Numbered from the stretch's first letter, positions 46,974 through 56,397 are shown. The stretch: DNA of 64,000 bases from Holophagales bacterium (GCA_016699405.1 CP064972.1:5160192-5224191), one strand, 5' to 3'. The notes: a model not told the origin generated them from the sequence alone. Made by a program: numbers and translations.

Positions 46974-48761
46974 ATGCCCCACGACGTCTCGCTCATCACC
47001 ACCGTCGCCGCCGCGCTCGGCCTGGCGATGATCCTCGGCCTGCTGGCGACGCGGCTGCGCATGCCGCCGCTCGTCGGCTACCTCGTGGCCGGCATCGTCA
47101 TCGGACCCGGCACGCCCGGTTTCGTCGCCGATGTCAGCCTCGCCGGCCAGCTGGCGGAGATCGGCGTGATGCTGCTGATGTTCGGCGTCGGCCTGCACCT
47201 CTCGCTCGAGGACCTGCTGACCGTGCGCCGCGTCGCCGTGCCGGGTGCGATCGTCCAGGTCGTCGTCACCACGGCGCTCGGCATCGTCGCGGCGACGAGC
47301 TGGAGCTGGAGCCCCGGAGCGGCGTTGGTCTTCGGTCTCGCCCTCTCGTGCGCCAGCACGGTCGTCCTCCTCCGCGCGCTCGAGGATGGCAACGCGCTGA
47401 CGACGATCGACGGCAGGATCGCCGTCGGCTGGCTGATCGTCCAGGACCTGGCGATGGTCCTGGTGCTCGTGCTGCTGCCGCCGCTCGCCGGAACGCTCGG
47501 TGGCGCGCCCCCCCACTCGGGCGGGACGAGCCTCGGGTTCGACCTGCTCGTCACGCTCGCCAAGCTCGCGGCCTTCGTCGTGTCGATGCTGGTCGTCGGT
47601 CGCCGCCTCTTCCCCCGCCTGCTGTTCGGCGTCGCCAAGACCGGCTCGCGGGAGCTCTTCACACTCTGCGTCATCGCCACCGCAGTCTGCGTCGCCTACG
47701 GCTCGGCGAAGCTCTTCGACGTCTCCTTCGCGCTCGGCGCCTTCTTCGCCGGCATGCTGATGCGCGAGTCCGAGTTCAGCCATCGCGCCGCCGCCGAGTC
47801 GCTGCCGCTGCGCGACGCCTTCTCGGTGCTCTTCTTCGTCTCCGTCGGCATGCTCTTCGACCCGCGCGTGCTGCTCGCCGAGCCCGGCCGCGTCGTCGTC
47901 GTGGTCGCCATCGTGATGATCGGAACGCCGCTCGCCGCCGGCGCCCTGGCGCTCCTCTTCCGCTATCCGCTGAAGACGGCGCTCACTCTCGGCGCCGGCT
48001 TCGCGCAGATCGGCGAGTTCTCCTTCATGGTCGCCGCGCTCGGCGTCCGCCTCGGGCTGCTGTCGCACGAGGGACAGAACCTGATCCTCACCGCCGCCCT
48101 CGCGTCGATCGCCTTGAACTCGTTCGTCTTCAGCTCGGTCGAACCCGCTCGCCGCTGGCTTTCGCGGCGCTCCGCTCTGGCCCGGCGGCTCGAGCACCGC
48201 GAGGACCCGCTCGCCGAGCTCCCGCCATCGACCGACCCGTCGCGTCTCACCGGACACGTCGTCCTCGTCGGTTACGGTCGCGTCGGCCGGCGCATCGCCG
48301 AGGCCCTCGCCGAGCGTCGCATCCCGTTCGTCGTCGCCGAGCAGAACCGCGAGCTGGTCGAGGAGCTGCGCGCGCAGGGTCTGCCCGCCATCTCGGGCGA
48401 CGCCTCCGACCCGACCGTCCTCGCCCAGGCGCATCTGCTGCACGCCGACCTGCTCGTCATCGCCGCACCCGAGACCTTCGCGGCGCGCCAGATGGTCGAG
48501 ATCGCCCGCCGCCTCCGCCCGTCGATCGAGATCCTGCTGCGCACCCACAGCGAGGACGAGGCCGCGCTGCTGCGCGGCGAGGCGCTGACCGAGGTCTTCC
48601 TGGGGGAGCACGAGCTCGCCCAGAGCATGATCCGCCGCGTGCTCGCCCGTCGGGACGAACGCTCCGCGACGGCGAGCCGCGCCGAACGCCGAAGGGAACG
48701 GACGGCGACCGTCGCCGAGCAACGGCCAACCGCACGCCGCGAAGGAAGGGACGAACGATGA
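46974..48761 (+). CDS. CPA2 cation:proton antiporter with TrkA-N domain (YbaL/KefB-like)
   Basis: A 595-residue membrane protein. Twelve or so helices cover residues 1-385 (LGLAMILGLLATRLRMPPLVGYLVAGIVIGPGTPGF, SCASTVVLLRALED, VQDLAMVLVLVLLPP). A Rossmann TrkA-N domain follows (GHVVLVGYGRVGRRIAEALAE, ISGDASDPTVLAQAHL) and a basic Arg-rich tail. It probably exchanges K+ for H+ under nucleotide control. Its stop overlaps the next gene start (ATGA at 48758), so the two are coupled. A CATAAT hexamer near 46956 could be its -10. Confidence 0.9.
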   Translation: MPHDVSLITTVAAALGLAMILGLLATRLRMPPLVGYLVAGIVIGPGTPGFVADVSLAGQLAEIGVMLLMFGVGLHLSLEDLLTVRRVAVPGAIVQVVVTTALGIVAATSWSWSPGAALVFGLALSCASTVVLLRALEDGNALTTIDGRIAVGWLIVQDLAMVLVLVLLPPLAGTLGGAPPHSGGTSLGFDLLVTLAKLAAFVVSMLVVGRRLFPRLLFGVAKTGSRELFTLCVIATAVCVAYGSAKLFDVSFALGAFFAGMLMRESEFSHRAAAESLPLRDAFSVLFFVSVGMLFDPRVLLAEPGRVVVVVAIVMIGTPLAAGALALLFRYPLKTALTLGAGFAQIGEFSFMVAALGVRLGLLSHEGQNLILTAALASIALNSFVFSSVEPARRWLSRRSALARRLEHREDPLAELPPSTDPSRLTGHVVLVGYGRVGRRIAEALAERRIPFVVAEQNRELVEELRAQGLPAISGDASDPTVLAQAHLLHADLLVIAAPETFAARQMVEIARRLRPSIEILLRTHSEDEAALLRGEALTEVFLGEHELAQSMIRRVLARRDERSATASRAERRRERTATVAEQRPTARREGRDER

Positions 48762-49258
48762 CTCGACAGACACCCGCCGCGATCGATCCCGGCACACGGA
48801 TCGGCCACGTCCATCTCAAGGTCGCCGACCTCGACCGCGCGCTCGCCTTTTATCGCGACGTGCTCGGCTTCGAGCTGACCCAGCGCTTCGGCCCCGGCGC
48901 GGCGTTCCTCTCCGCCGGCGGGTACCACCACCATCTCGGGCTCAACGTCTGGGAGAGCCGCGGCGGGAGGCCACCCGCACCCGGGACGACCGGGCTCTAC
49001 CACTTCGCCATCCTCTATCCGACGCGAGCCGCCCTCGGCGATGCGCTACGCCGACTGCTCGCCGCCGGCATCCCGCTCGACGGAGCCGCCGACCACGGGG
49101 TCTCCGAGGCGCTCTATCTGCGCGACCCGGACGGCAACGGCGTCGAGCTCTACCGCGACCGCCCGGAGTCGGAATGGCCGCGGGACGCCGACGGCAACCT
49201 GGCGATGGTCACCGAGCCGCTCGATCTCGCCGAGCTCGCCGCCGCGACGGACCGTTGA
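48758..49258 (+). CDS. VOC-family extradiol dioxygenase/glyoxalase-like protein
   Basis: A 166-residue protein beginning RIGHVHLKVADLDRALAFYRDVLGFEL, with the first metal His. LYHFAILYPTRAALGDALRRL contributes the second His, and SEALYLRDPDGNGVELYRDRPESEWP the Glu. The three ligands and the PESEW ending resemble the CatE/YfiE catechol-2,3-dioxygenase-like group. It is translationally coupled to the antiporter by ATGA. That pairing suggests a detoxification role, since electrophile-responsive K+/H+ antiporters and glyoxalase-fold enzymes often work together, but this is inference. Confidence 0.83.
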   Translation: MTRQTPAAIDPGTRIGHVHLKVADLDRALAFYRDVLGFELTQRFGPGAAFLSAGGYHHHLGLNVWESRGGRPPAPGTTGLYHFAILYPTRAALGDALRRLLAAGIPLDGAADHGVSEALYLRDPDGNGVELYRDRPESEWPRDADGNLAMVTEPLDLAELAAATDR

Positions 49259-49373
49259 GACCGCCGGAGCGCCTCGGTGCAGGCGGTGGCATACTCCCGC
49301 CACGCACCCGCTCCGAGCTCCGCGCACCGGCTCGTCGCCGTCTCGGGCTCCGGGCCGCCGCAACGGAGGTCTC

Positions 49374-49862
49374 ATGTCGAAGCTCGCCTGCTGGATGACG
49401 ACGATGACGTTCGCGATCGCGGCCGGCGCCGCCGCCGAAACTCCCGCCACGACCGCTCCCGTGGCGGCGACGGCACCCGCCTATGACGAAGCGCTCGCCC
49501 GCTCGCTCGGCGCCGACGAGAACGGCATGCGCGCCTACGTGCTGGTGATTCTCAAGACCGGCCCCACGCGCGTGCCCGACGGCCCCGAGCGCGACGCGAT
49601 CTTCCGCGGCCACTTCGCCAACATCGAGCGCCTGTCGCGGGAGGGCAAGCTCGCCTACGCCGGGCCGCTCGACAACGTCGACGGCTGGCGCGGTCTCTTC
49701 ATCCTCGCCGTCGACGATCTCGACGAGGCGAAGAAGATCGTCGCCACCGACCCGGTCGTCATCTCCGGCGAAATGGTCGCCGAGTACCACAAGCACTACG
49801 GCTCCGCCGCGCTGATGACGGTCGGCGAGCTGCATCGCAAGATCGCCCGGAAGAACCCGTAG
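49374..49862 (+). CDS. Exported YCII-related domain protein
   Basis: A 162-residue protein with a signal peptide (MTFAIAAGAAAE, residues 8-21) and a YCII-like ferredoxin fold: MRAYVLVILKTGPTRVPDGPE, HFANIERLSREGKLAYAGPLDN, WRGLFILAVDDLDEAKKIVATDPVV. GGAGG lies 4-9 nt before the ATG at 49374. The function of exported YCII proteins is not established. It follows the VOC gene after 115 bp. Confidence 0.8.
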   Translation: MSKLACWMTTMTFAIAAGAAAETPATTAPVAATAPAYDEALARSLGADENGMRAYVLVILKTGPTRVPDGPERDAIFRGHFANIERLSREGKLAYAGPLDNVDGWRGLFILAVDDLDEAKKIVATDPVVISGEMVAEYHKHYGSAALMTVGELHRKIARKNP

Positions 49863-49946
49863 TCCTTCCGCGACGTTCGAGCGGCCGGCGACGCGCGCCG
49901 CGGCGCCGAGCCGGTCCACTCGAGCGACTCGAGGAAAGCGATCCGC

Positions 49947-50264
49947 CTACGCGTCCCCTTCGGTGAGCACCGTGTAGTTCACCAACGCTTCGTTCAACCC
50001 GATGTTCTCGCGCAGCCTGCCGCGGATGCTGCCGACGGGCAGGCACTGCGCACCGGTCATCGACAGGAAGAGCGTCGGGGCCTCGAGACTGGGGACCACT
50101 CCGCCCACCATGCGATGGAGGAAGGTCGCCGCATCGGGCCCGATGCTGTCGGCGGCGGCACCGTTGATCCGGTCGATCTGGATCGCGAACGGCTTGCCCA
50201 CACTGCGATGCAGCACCTTCGCACGCTTCGCCTTCATCGTGATGACTTGCTGAATCCTCGCCAT
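49947..50264 (-). CDS. Hypothetical protein, 105 residues
   Basis: Starts MARIQQVITMKAKRAKVLHR after a good AAGGAG site. The body has a compact alpha/beta look (PFAIQIDRINGAAADSIGPDAATFLHRMVGG, LFLSMTGAQCLP, IGLNEALVNYTVL). I recognise no family. It is the only minus-strand gene of this segment and is divergent from the 50.5 kb cluster across 262 bp, so it might regulate or belong to it. Confidence 0.65.
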   Translation of the reverse strand: MARIQQVITMKAKRAKVLHRSVGKPFAIQIDRINGAAADSIGPDAATFLHRMVGGVVPSLEAPTLFLSMTGAQCLPVGSIRGRLRENIGLNEALVNYTVLTEGDA

Positions 50265-50526
50265 CCGCTCGCTCCTTCGCTGTGGTCGTCGAATTGTGGG
50301 CGGAGCTTAGGAGCGTCGGGCGCGCGAGTCAACGACATCTCGGTTGACTCTTCTGCAGCGCTCGCGACAGGAGTCCGCACAACCGAGAGAAGGCGAGTCC
50401 GATTGACGCCGCACCCGGTGGCGCTCGCTCACGCACCGCGAACAATCGGCATCGCATGACCGAATCGCCCCGTTCGTTCGTGTTCCTAGTGAGAGCCAAA
50501 ACGTTCTCGGAACCGGAGACTCCTCG

Positions 50527-51675
50527 ATGCCGATCTATCGCGCACTGGGCAGTGCCCTCGTCACGCAGGACGAGTCCATCGAACGCCAAGCGGACTTGCT
50601 GAGGCTCCGCGGAGCCAAGGCACGAGGAACGAAGGCGCTGTCGGTCGAGCTCTCGACCGGCGTCGCCTCGCAGAAGAACCTCGTCGCCACGCACGTTCCC
50701 TTCACCGCCAACGGCGGCAAGAAGACACCGGCCATCGCCTGGACCGAGGTCGGCCCGGGCAAACCGCTCGTCGTCATGGTCACCACGGTCTACACCGGCA
50801 AGCACCCACAGAGCGTCTTCGGCGGCAGCGCGAAGAAGGACCTCCTGCTCACCTCGGCGGTCAAGAGCATCGCCACCTCCGGAGCCTGTCCTCGGGCGCT
50901 CAACTTCCTCTGTCCGAAGACGGCGGCGGGATCGACCCTGCAGACACCCGCGGCGACGGCCCAGGGGACGCCGATCGTCTTCTACGTCCCGGCGCTCGTC
51001 GACTCCGCGTTGACGGTGAGCTTCGACCTGATCTTCGATCGCTGGCCCGAGGAGACGCTGGGGAATCTCGGCGGTGCATTCACCTCACTCGCCGGCGTGC
51101 CGCTCTTCTTTGCCCACTCCACCTATCTGCTGGCGGCCGGGTCGCTCTTGAAGGCGGTCGGGCAGATGGGCGAAGCGCTCTTCGACAAGGCGCCCGTGTT
51201 GAGCCTGAGCGAGATGCTGAACTTCGCCTTCGCCGGCAAGCCGATCGCCGCCGCCGGCTACTACCTGATCACCTCCGGCAAGGAGGATGCGACGATCACC
51301 GTCGACTATCAGGTCGACGAATCCGGTCGCCTCGTGCACTGCCAGACCGGCAAGGAATACCGCGGCGACGAGCCCTACGTCGTGCTCTCGGTCGACGGCA
51401 GGGCACACGACGACCTGAAGGACTTCGTGCCGGCCGCCGTCGGCGCCGAGCTTCTCGGACGCTTCTTCGGTCAGAAGGACCAGGCGACGGCTTCGATCGA
51501 CGCACTGGTCGAAGCGACGAAGCTCTACAGCGACTTCCGCTTCCGCTCGAAAGTCGACGAGCTCGATCGGCGCATCGCCGAGGCGCAGAAGAAGGGCAAG
51601 CCGGTCGACGACCTGCAAGAGCAACGCGCGGCGTTTGCCGAGAACATCCTCGCCGATCTGTTCAAGCCGGCCTGA
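50527..51675 (+). CDS. Hypothetical protein, 382 residues (first gene of the subtilase/MBL cluster)
   Basis: No signal peptide: MPIYRALGSALVTQDESIER. A central hydrophobic stretch (AFTSLAGVPLFFAHSTYLLAAGSLL) may be a helical hairpin, and TPIVFYVPALVDSALTVSFDLIF precedes it. Near the C-terminus is GDEPYVVLSVDGRAHDDLKDFVPAAVGAELLG, a segment with the look of a C2-like or effector-associated strand pair, and then a charged coiled coil (ELDRRIAEAQKKGKPVDDLQEQRAAFAENI). I do not recognise the family. GGAG lies 9-12 nt before the ATG. Confidence 0.7.
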   Translation: MPIYRALGSALVTQDESIERQADLLRLRGAKARGTKALSVELSTGVASQKNLVATHVPFTANGGKKTPAIAWTEVGPGKPLVVMVTTVYTGKHPQSVFGGSAKKDLLLTSAVKSIATSGACPRALNFLCPKTAAGSTLQTPAATAQGTPIVFYVPALVDSALTVSFDLIFDRWPEETLGNLGGAFTSLAGVPLFFAHSTYLLAAGSLLKAVGQMGEALFDKAPVLSLSEMLNFAFAGKPIAAAGYYLITSGKEDATITVDYQVDESGRLVHCQTGKEYRGDEPYVVLSVDGRAHDDLKDFVPAAVGAELLGRFFGQKDQATASIDALVEATKLYSDFRFRSKVDELDRRIAEAQKKGKPVDDLQEQRAAFAENILADLFKPA

Positions 51676-51766
51676 TCGAGGAACGGTCGACGTGAATCTG
51701 AGATGAGGGAGGTTCCCACCGGCTCGCCGACGACGACGGCACGCGTCACGCGAAGGGAGGGCTCCG

Positions 51767-52543
51767 ATGAACGGATGCAAACGAACGGCCGGTTCCGCGT
51801 CCCTGCTCGTCCTTCTCGCGGCGAGCGCTGTGGCCCAGACGGCAGCCCAACCGGGCGAGCGCGCGAGCGACCAGGCCACGGCAGCACGCAGCCGCGTCGA
51901 GAAGGTCCAGATCGAGGAGCGGCGGGCGGCCGACAAGCGACTGGCGGCGGAGCGCTTCGCCGCCGAGCGGGTCCGTCTGCTCGAAAGCCCGGTCTTTCGC
52001 GCCGCCAAGCTGTGGACCCCGGCCGTCGCCGACGACGCGGCGGCCCGGCTCGCCAAGGTCGCCGAGCTCTGCCCAGGCTGTCGGCTGATTCGACCGGCCG
52101 AAGCGATCCCCCTCCGCGACCTCGGCGGCGGGTCGGTGCCGGCGCGCGGCGGGGGTGAGCAGCCGACCCTCTGGCTCGCCGCCGATGCCTCGCCCGCCCT
52201 GCGCGAACGGCTGCGTGCCGAGTGCCCGGAGTGCCAGCAGATCGACCGCCCGATTCTCGTTGCCCCACCGCAGCCAGGAGGCGGCACCGTGGTCTTCCAG
52301 TCGATCGACCCCGGCGGCTGGTCTCCGACCGGCACCGCCGATCCCTGCGCCGTCCCGCCGATGGTAATGCTCGCCTCCGGCGGGCTCGACCAGGAGATCC
52401 GGGCGGCGCTCGCCCGCGCCGCCGGCAAGGTCAACGTCACGGTGAAGGACTACGAGGCTGCGGCACCCGCAGCGTGCGACCGGGACCTCCTGATGTACCG
52501 CCTCTCGGTCGCCGGCCAGCTCCTCGGCGGAGGCGGCGCGTGA
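51767..52543 (+). CDS. Exported coiled-coil protein with two CPxC motifs
   Basis: A 258-residue protein with a signal peptide ending VAQTAAQ, then a charged coiled coil (about 35-70: SRVEKVQIEERRAADKRLAAERFAAERVRLL). Two similar segments follow, AELCPGCRLI and AECPECQQI, about 50 residues apart and each after a RLxxxxxLC-like helix, followed by a beta-rich C-terminus. The paired CPxC sites could bind metal or form disulfides. No known family recognised. The next gene starts on its stop codon (GTGA). Confidence 0.65.
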   Translation: MNGCKRTAGSASLLVLLAASAVAQTAAQPGERASDQATAARSRVEKVQIEERRAADKRLAAERFAAERVRLLESPVFRAAKLWTPAVADDAAARLAKVAELCPGCRLIRPAEAIPLRDLGGGSVPARGGGEQPTLWLAADASPALRERLRAECPECQQIDRPILVAPPQPGGGTVVFQSIDPGGWSPTGTADPCAVPPMVMLASGGLDQEIRAALARAAGKVNVTVKDYEAAAPAACDRDLLMYRLSVAGQLLGGGGA

Positions 52544-53100
52544 ACGCCGGGCCGCGATCGACGGGGTCCGGCATCGCCTTGGCCCTTTTCGCCGTGGCCG
52601 CACTTGCCGTCGGCGCCGGCGCGCAACAGCAGATCGACCTTCACAAGTGGCACCTGAGTGCCGATCCCGGGCTCGCCGCGCCGGGCGACTCGCCCGAGCT
52701 TCAGGCGGCACGCGAACGGGCGGTGCTGCATGCGCTCGAGGTCGAGGCGAAGTATGCCGACCTCCAACTCGCCTACGAGGAGAAGCGCCTCGCCCAGCGC
52801 GCGGCGACCTTCGCCTGGCAGCAACGCTCGACCGAGCTGATCTTCTGCCTCGTCGTGCTCATCGTTCTCTCCGGGCTCGGCCTCTCGTTCTGGCACGTCT
52901 ACCGCAAGGAGTCGGCTCCGACGCGACTGACCATCGGCGGCAAGGGGGTCGAGGTGAGCTCGCGGCTCGTCGGGGTTCTCGTCTTCGTCCTCTCGCTCGT
53001 CTTCTTCTACCTCTACGTGAAGACGGTCTACCCGATCGCCGAGGTCGCTCCCGCAGCGCCGACCGCCGCCGCGACCTCGACGCACCCCGGGCCGAGCTGA
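52540..53100 (+). CDS. Membrane-anchored protein, 186 residues
   Basis: A GTG at 52540 overlaps the previous stop. A hydrophobic N-terminus (GIALALFAVAALAVGAGA) is followed by a helical, charged stretch (AARERAVLHALEVEAKYADLQLAYEEKRLAQRAA), then two membrane helices (ELIFCLVVLIVLSGLGLSFW and LVGVLVFVLSLVFFYLYVKT). Between these is TRLTIGGKGVEVSSRLVG. It looks like a small membrane platform. Coupling to the CPxC protein suggests the two act together at the envelope. Family unknown. Confidence 0.65.
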   Translation: MNAGPRSTGSGIALALFAVAALAVGAGAQQQIDLHKWHLSADPGLAAPGDSPELQAARERAVLHALEVEAKYADLQLAYEEKRLAQRAATFAWQQRSTELIFCLVVLIVLSGLGLSFWHVYRKESAPTRLTIGGKGVEVSSRLVGVLVFVLSLVFFYLYVKTVYPIAEVAPAAPTAAATSTHPGPS

Positions 53101-53167
53101 CCGCCCTCGTCGTCCTCGGCGATCGCGTCGAGCGCGCTGGCCGTCGCGGAACCGAAAGGAGCCGACC

Positions 53168-55180
53168 ATGCCATCTCCCCGTGAAGCGCCTGCTCCGCGG
53201 CTCTCTCGCCGGCTGATGGAGGAGCTGATGTTCGGCGCCGGGCGGGCGCGGCGCTTCACCCAGGACACGCCGGTCCTGCCCGACGTCTGGCTGGCCTACG
53301 CCGACTGTCTCGACGACGCACGGCCGGTGGCGCGCCGCGACGACGGGACGCCATCCGAGCCTCACCCGGCGATCAAGCTCCTCGTCACGCCATGGCGCCA
53401 GACGGCGGTCGGCGAGGTCCGCACGCACCTCTGCGCGCGACTTGGCCATCCTTCCCAGGCGGCGGCCCGCGCCCCCTTCGGCCACGAGGAGAAGCTCGCG
53501 CCTCGCGTCGTCTACAACCAGACGACGCTTGCCGCGACGCTGCACTTCGAGGACCTCGTGCGTGCTCTGCTGCCGATGACCGAGTGGTGGGCCGAGCTCG
53601 GGCGCCGCTGGAACATCGCGCGCCTGGGCGAAGCTATCGACGCCCTCGCACTGGCGGTAGACGATCCGGAGCACCCTCCTCTCGTGCCGCGCAAAGGCGC
53701 CAAGCCGGGGCGGCCCGCCCCCGGGCTCCTCTGGATGCTCCGCGTCGTCGGCGCGCTCGCGCTCCACCTGCGGGGCGAGGCGCTCCCCTGGGAGCGCGTG
53801 CCGACCCCGCGCCCCCGCTCCGGCCCGGGCAGCGAGACGCCCGATCCCGGTTGGCGGCGCATCGTCTCGGCCGTCGCCGACCTGATCCGCGGCGTCGAGC
53901 CCGGTCCTGCCGCGGTCCGCGTCTTCTCCGTCAATCTCAACCGGCCGGTCACCCCGACGGTCGCACGATCGGTGCTCGCGGTAAAGGCGGACGCCGCGCG
54001 CCAGCTCTTCGGCATCTCCTGCGAGAAGCTCGCCTGGGCCGTCGTCGACAGTGGGATCGACGCCCGTCACCCGGCGTTTCGCACGCGAGACCGCGCTGGC
54101 GGCGCCTGTCCCGAGCCGTTCGTCGGCGAGAACGGGCGCGCAGTCAACTGCACGCGCATCGTCGAAACCTACGACTTCTCCGAGCTCGACCTCCTGCTCG
54201 ACCCCGACACCGTCGAACAACCCTCGGGCCTCGCGCGCCGCATCCGGACCCGGAGCGGTTCGACGACGGACGAGGTCGAGGTCGCCGAGCTCAACCGCGC
54301 CATCCAGCATGGTCGCGCGCTCGACTGGCAACGCCTCGCTCCGCTTCTCCGGGTGACGCACTCCACGGCCGACTACGCGCCGCCGGGAAACGATCACGGC
54401 ACCCATGTCGCCGGCATCCTCGCCGGCGATTGGCGAGCGAACGAGGCGCACGGCGAGCTCGAGGAGAGCCTCGTCGGTGTCGCCCCCGACCTGCGCCTCT
54501 TCGACCTGCGCGTGCTCGATGCCGACGGACACGGCGACGAGTTCTCGGTGATGGCGGCGCTGCAGTTCATCCGCCACCTCAACGCGGCCCACGACTACAC
54601 GGTGGTGCACGGCGTCAATCTTTCGCTTTCGATCCCGCACGACGTGGCCAACTACGCCTGCGGTCGCACGCCGGTCTGCGAGGAGTGCGAGCGGGTCGTG
54701 GGCTCCGGTGTCGTCGTGGTCGCCGCCGCCGGCAACCAGGGCTACCGCCGGTACCTGACCGCCGAGGAGGGGGTCGTCGACGCCTACAACACCTCGAGCA
54801 TCACCGACCCGGGGAACACCCAAGGGGTGATCACCGTCGGCGCGACGCATCGCTACCGGCCGCACACCTACGGCGTCAGCTATTTCTCGAGCCGTGGACC
54901 GACCGGCGACGGGCGCCGCAAGCCGGATCTCGTCGCCCCCGGCGAGAAGATCACCGCACCCCTCCCCGACTCGCTCTTCGGGCTCAAGGACGGCACCAGC
55001 ATGGCGGCGCCGCACGTTTCGGGAGGCGCCGCCCTCCTGATGGCCCGACACGAGGAGCTCGCCGGTCAACCGGTGCGGGTCAAGGAGATCCTCTGCGCGA
55101 CGGCGACGGACCTCGGTCGCGAACCTTACTTCCAGGGCGCCGGGATGCTCGACATCCTGCGCGCGCTGCAATCGGTCTGA
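53168..55180 (+). CDS. Cytoplasmic subtilisin-like (S8) serine protease with novel N-terminal region
   Basis: A 670-residue protein with no signal peptide. Residues 1-285 form an unrecognised region (SHPSQ-like loop, long helical LHFEDLVRALLPMTEWWAELGRRW). The S8 domain follows: Asp in KLAWAVVDSGIDARHPAF, His in NDHGTHVAGILAGDW, oxyanion Asn in VVVVAAAGNQGYRRY, Ser in KDGTSMAAPHVSGGAALL. An insert between Asp and His holds Cys-containing and charged segments. AAAGGAG precedes the start. It ends 13 nt before the metallo-beta-lactamase-fold gene, so the pair is an operon. Lack of a secretion signal implies an intracellular target. Confidence 0.85.
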   Translation: MPSPREAPAPRLSRRLMEELMFGAGRARRFTQDTPVLPDVWLAYADCLDDARPVARRDDGTPSEPHPAIKLLVTPWRQTAVGEVRTHLCARLGHPSQAAARAPFGHEEKLAPRVVYNQTTLAATLHFEDLVRALLPMTEWWAELGRRWNIARLGEAIDALALAVDDPEHPPLVPRKGAKPGRPAPGLLWMLRVVGALALHLRGEALPWERVPTPRPRSGPGSETPDPGWRRIVSAVADLIRGVEPGPAAVRVFSVNLNRPVTPTVARSVLAVKADAARQLFGISCEKLAWAVVDSGIDARHPAFRTRDRAGGACPEPFVGENGRAVNCTRIVETYDFSELDLLLDPDTVEQPSGLARRIRTRSGSTTDEVEVAELNRAIQHGRALDWQRLAPLLRVTHSTADYAPPGNDHGTHVAGILAGDWRANEAHGELEESLVGVAPDLRLFDLRVLDADGHGDEFSVMAALQFIRHLNAAHDYTVVHGVNLSLSIPHDVANYACGRTPVCEECERVVGSGVVVVAAAGNQGYRRYLTAEEGVVDAYNTSSITDPGNTQGVITVGATHRYRPHTYGVSYFSSRGPTGDGRRKPDLVAPGEKITAPLPDSLFGLKDGTSMAAPHVSGGAALLMARHEELAGQPVRVKEILCATATDLGREPYFQGAGMLDILRALQSV

Positions 55181-55193
55181 AAGGAGAGGTGCG

Positions 55194-56342
55194 ATGTTCG
55201 TGCTCGAAGCCTTGCGGGCGAAGTACGGCGATGCGCTCCTGCTGCACTGGGGTCCGGCGGCAGACCCGCACCTCGCCGTCGTCGACGGCGGCCCGCCGGG
55301 CGTCTTCAACGACGCGCTGAAACCGCGTCTCGCCGAGCTCCGCGCTGCCCGCGGGCTCGCCGCCGGCGACCCGCTGCCGATCGACCTGACGATGGTCTCG
55401 CACGTCGACGAGGACCACATCGCCGGGTTGCTGCAGATGATGCGCAAAGTCCAGGAGCTCGACGAAGCGCACCAGCCGGTTCCCTGGCGCGTTCGTCGCT
55501 TCTGGCACAACGCCTTCGACGACCTCCTCGGCAACGACCAGGTCGGGGTCGGCGTCGCCGGCTCCGCGCTGAGTGTCGCGTCGCTCGGCGACCGCCTGCT
55601 CGGCGAAGGCTCGCGGCTTCTGGCGAGCGTGCCGCAGGGACGGATCCTCGCGAAGCTCCTCTCGGCCCTCGGACTCGCCGGCAATCCGCCCTTCGGCGGG
55701 CTCGTCCGCCGGCGCGACGCACCGATCGCCCTCGACGGCCTGACCCTCACCGTCGTGGCGCCGCTCGACGCCGAGCTCGTGGCTCTCCAGAAGACCTGGG
55801 ACACGGAGATCAAGCTGCTCCTGAAGAAGGAGGCGACGCCGGCGGGCCAGGCGGCGATCGCCGCGTTCGTCGACGAGTCGGTCTTCAATCTGTCGAGCCT
55901 GGTGGTGCTCGCCGAGCACGAGGGCAAGCGTGTGCTGCTCACCGGCGACGCCCGCGGCGACCACATCCTCGAGGGGCTCGAACAGACCGGTCGGCTCGAC
56001 GCGGACGGGTCGATCGCGCTCGACGTGCTGAAGGTGCCGCACCACGGGAGCGACCGCAACGTTGACGCCGACACCTTCCGTCGCCTCCGCGCCCGGCACT
56101 ACCTGATCTCGGCCGACGGCAAGTTCGACAACCCCGATCTCGACACCCTCGAGATGATCGTCGCCGCCCGACCGGACGACGACTTCACCCTCCACCTCAC
56201 CTACCCGACCGACGAGTTCAACGTCCCCGCCGTCGGCACCCGCCTCGCCAAGTTCTTCGCCAAGGAGAAGGCCCAGGGGCGCCGCTTCGAGGTGAAAACG
56301 CGCCCCTCTGGCGAGCTCGCGGAGGTGCTGCGACTCGCCTGA
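55194..56342 (+). CDS. ComEC/Rec2-like metallo-beta-lactamase-fold hydrolase, cytoplasmic
   Basis: A 382-residue protein. Metal motif DLTMVSHVDEDHIAGLLQMM (the HxDxDH variant), then LLTGDARGDHI and VLKVPHHGSDRNVD, are the three metal-binding regions seen in ComEC-type MBL domains. No membrane segments, so this is the soluble hydrolase alone, with a longer C-terminus. Such domains act as nucleases or phosphodiesterases. A strong AAAGGAGAGG site precedes the ATG. It is co-transcribed with the subtilase. A nuclease-protease pair in one operon is a pattern found in bacterial conflict systems. Confidence 0.83.
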   Translation: MFVLEALRAKYGDALLLHWGPAADPHLAVVDGGPPGVFNDALKPRLAELRAARGLAAGDPLPIDLTMVSHVDEDHIAGLLQMMRKVQELDEAHQPVPWRVRRFWHNAFDDLLGNDQVGVGVAGSALSVASLGDRLLGEGSRLLASVPQGRILAKLLSALGLAGNPPFGGLVRRRDAPIALDGLTLTVVAPLDAELVALQKTWDTEIKLLLKKEATPAGQAAIAAFVDESVFNLSSLVVLAEHEGKRVLLTGDARGDHILEGLEQTGRLDADGSIALDVLKVPHHGSDRNVDADTFRRLRARHYLISADGKFDNPDLDTLEMIVAARPDDDFTLHLTYPTDEFNVPAVGTRLAKFFAKEKAQGRRFEVKTRPSGELAEVLRLA

Positions 56343-56397
56343 GGGCCCGGGGCATCCGGCAGGCCGCGCACCACGGCGTGGCTCGCCTCGTTCCTCC

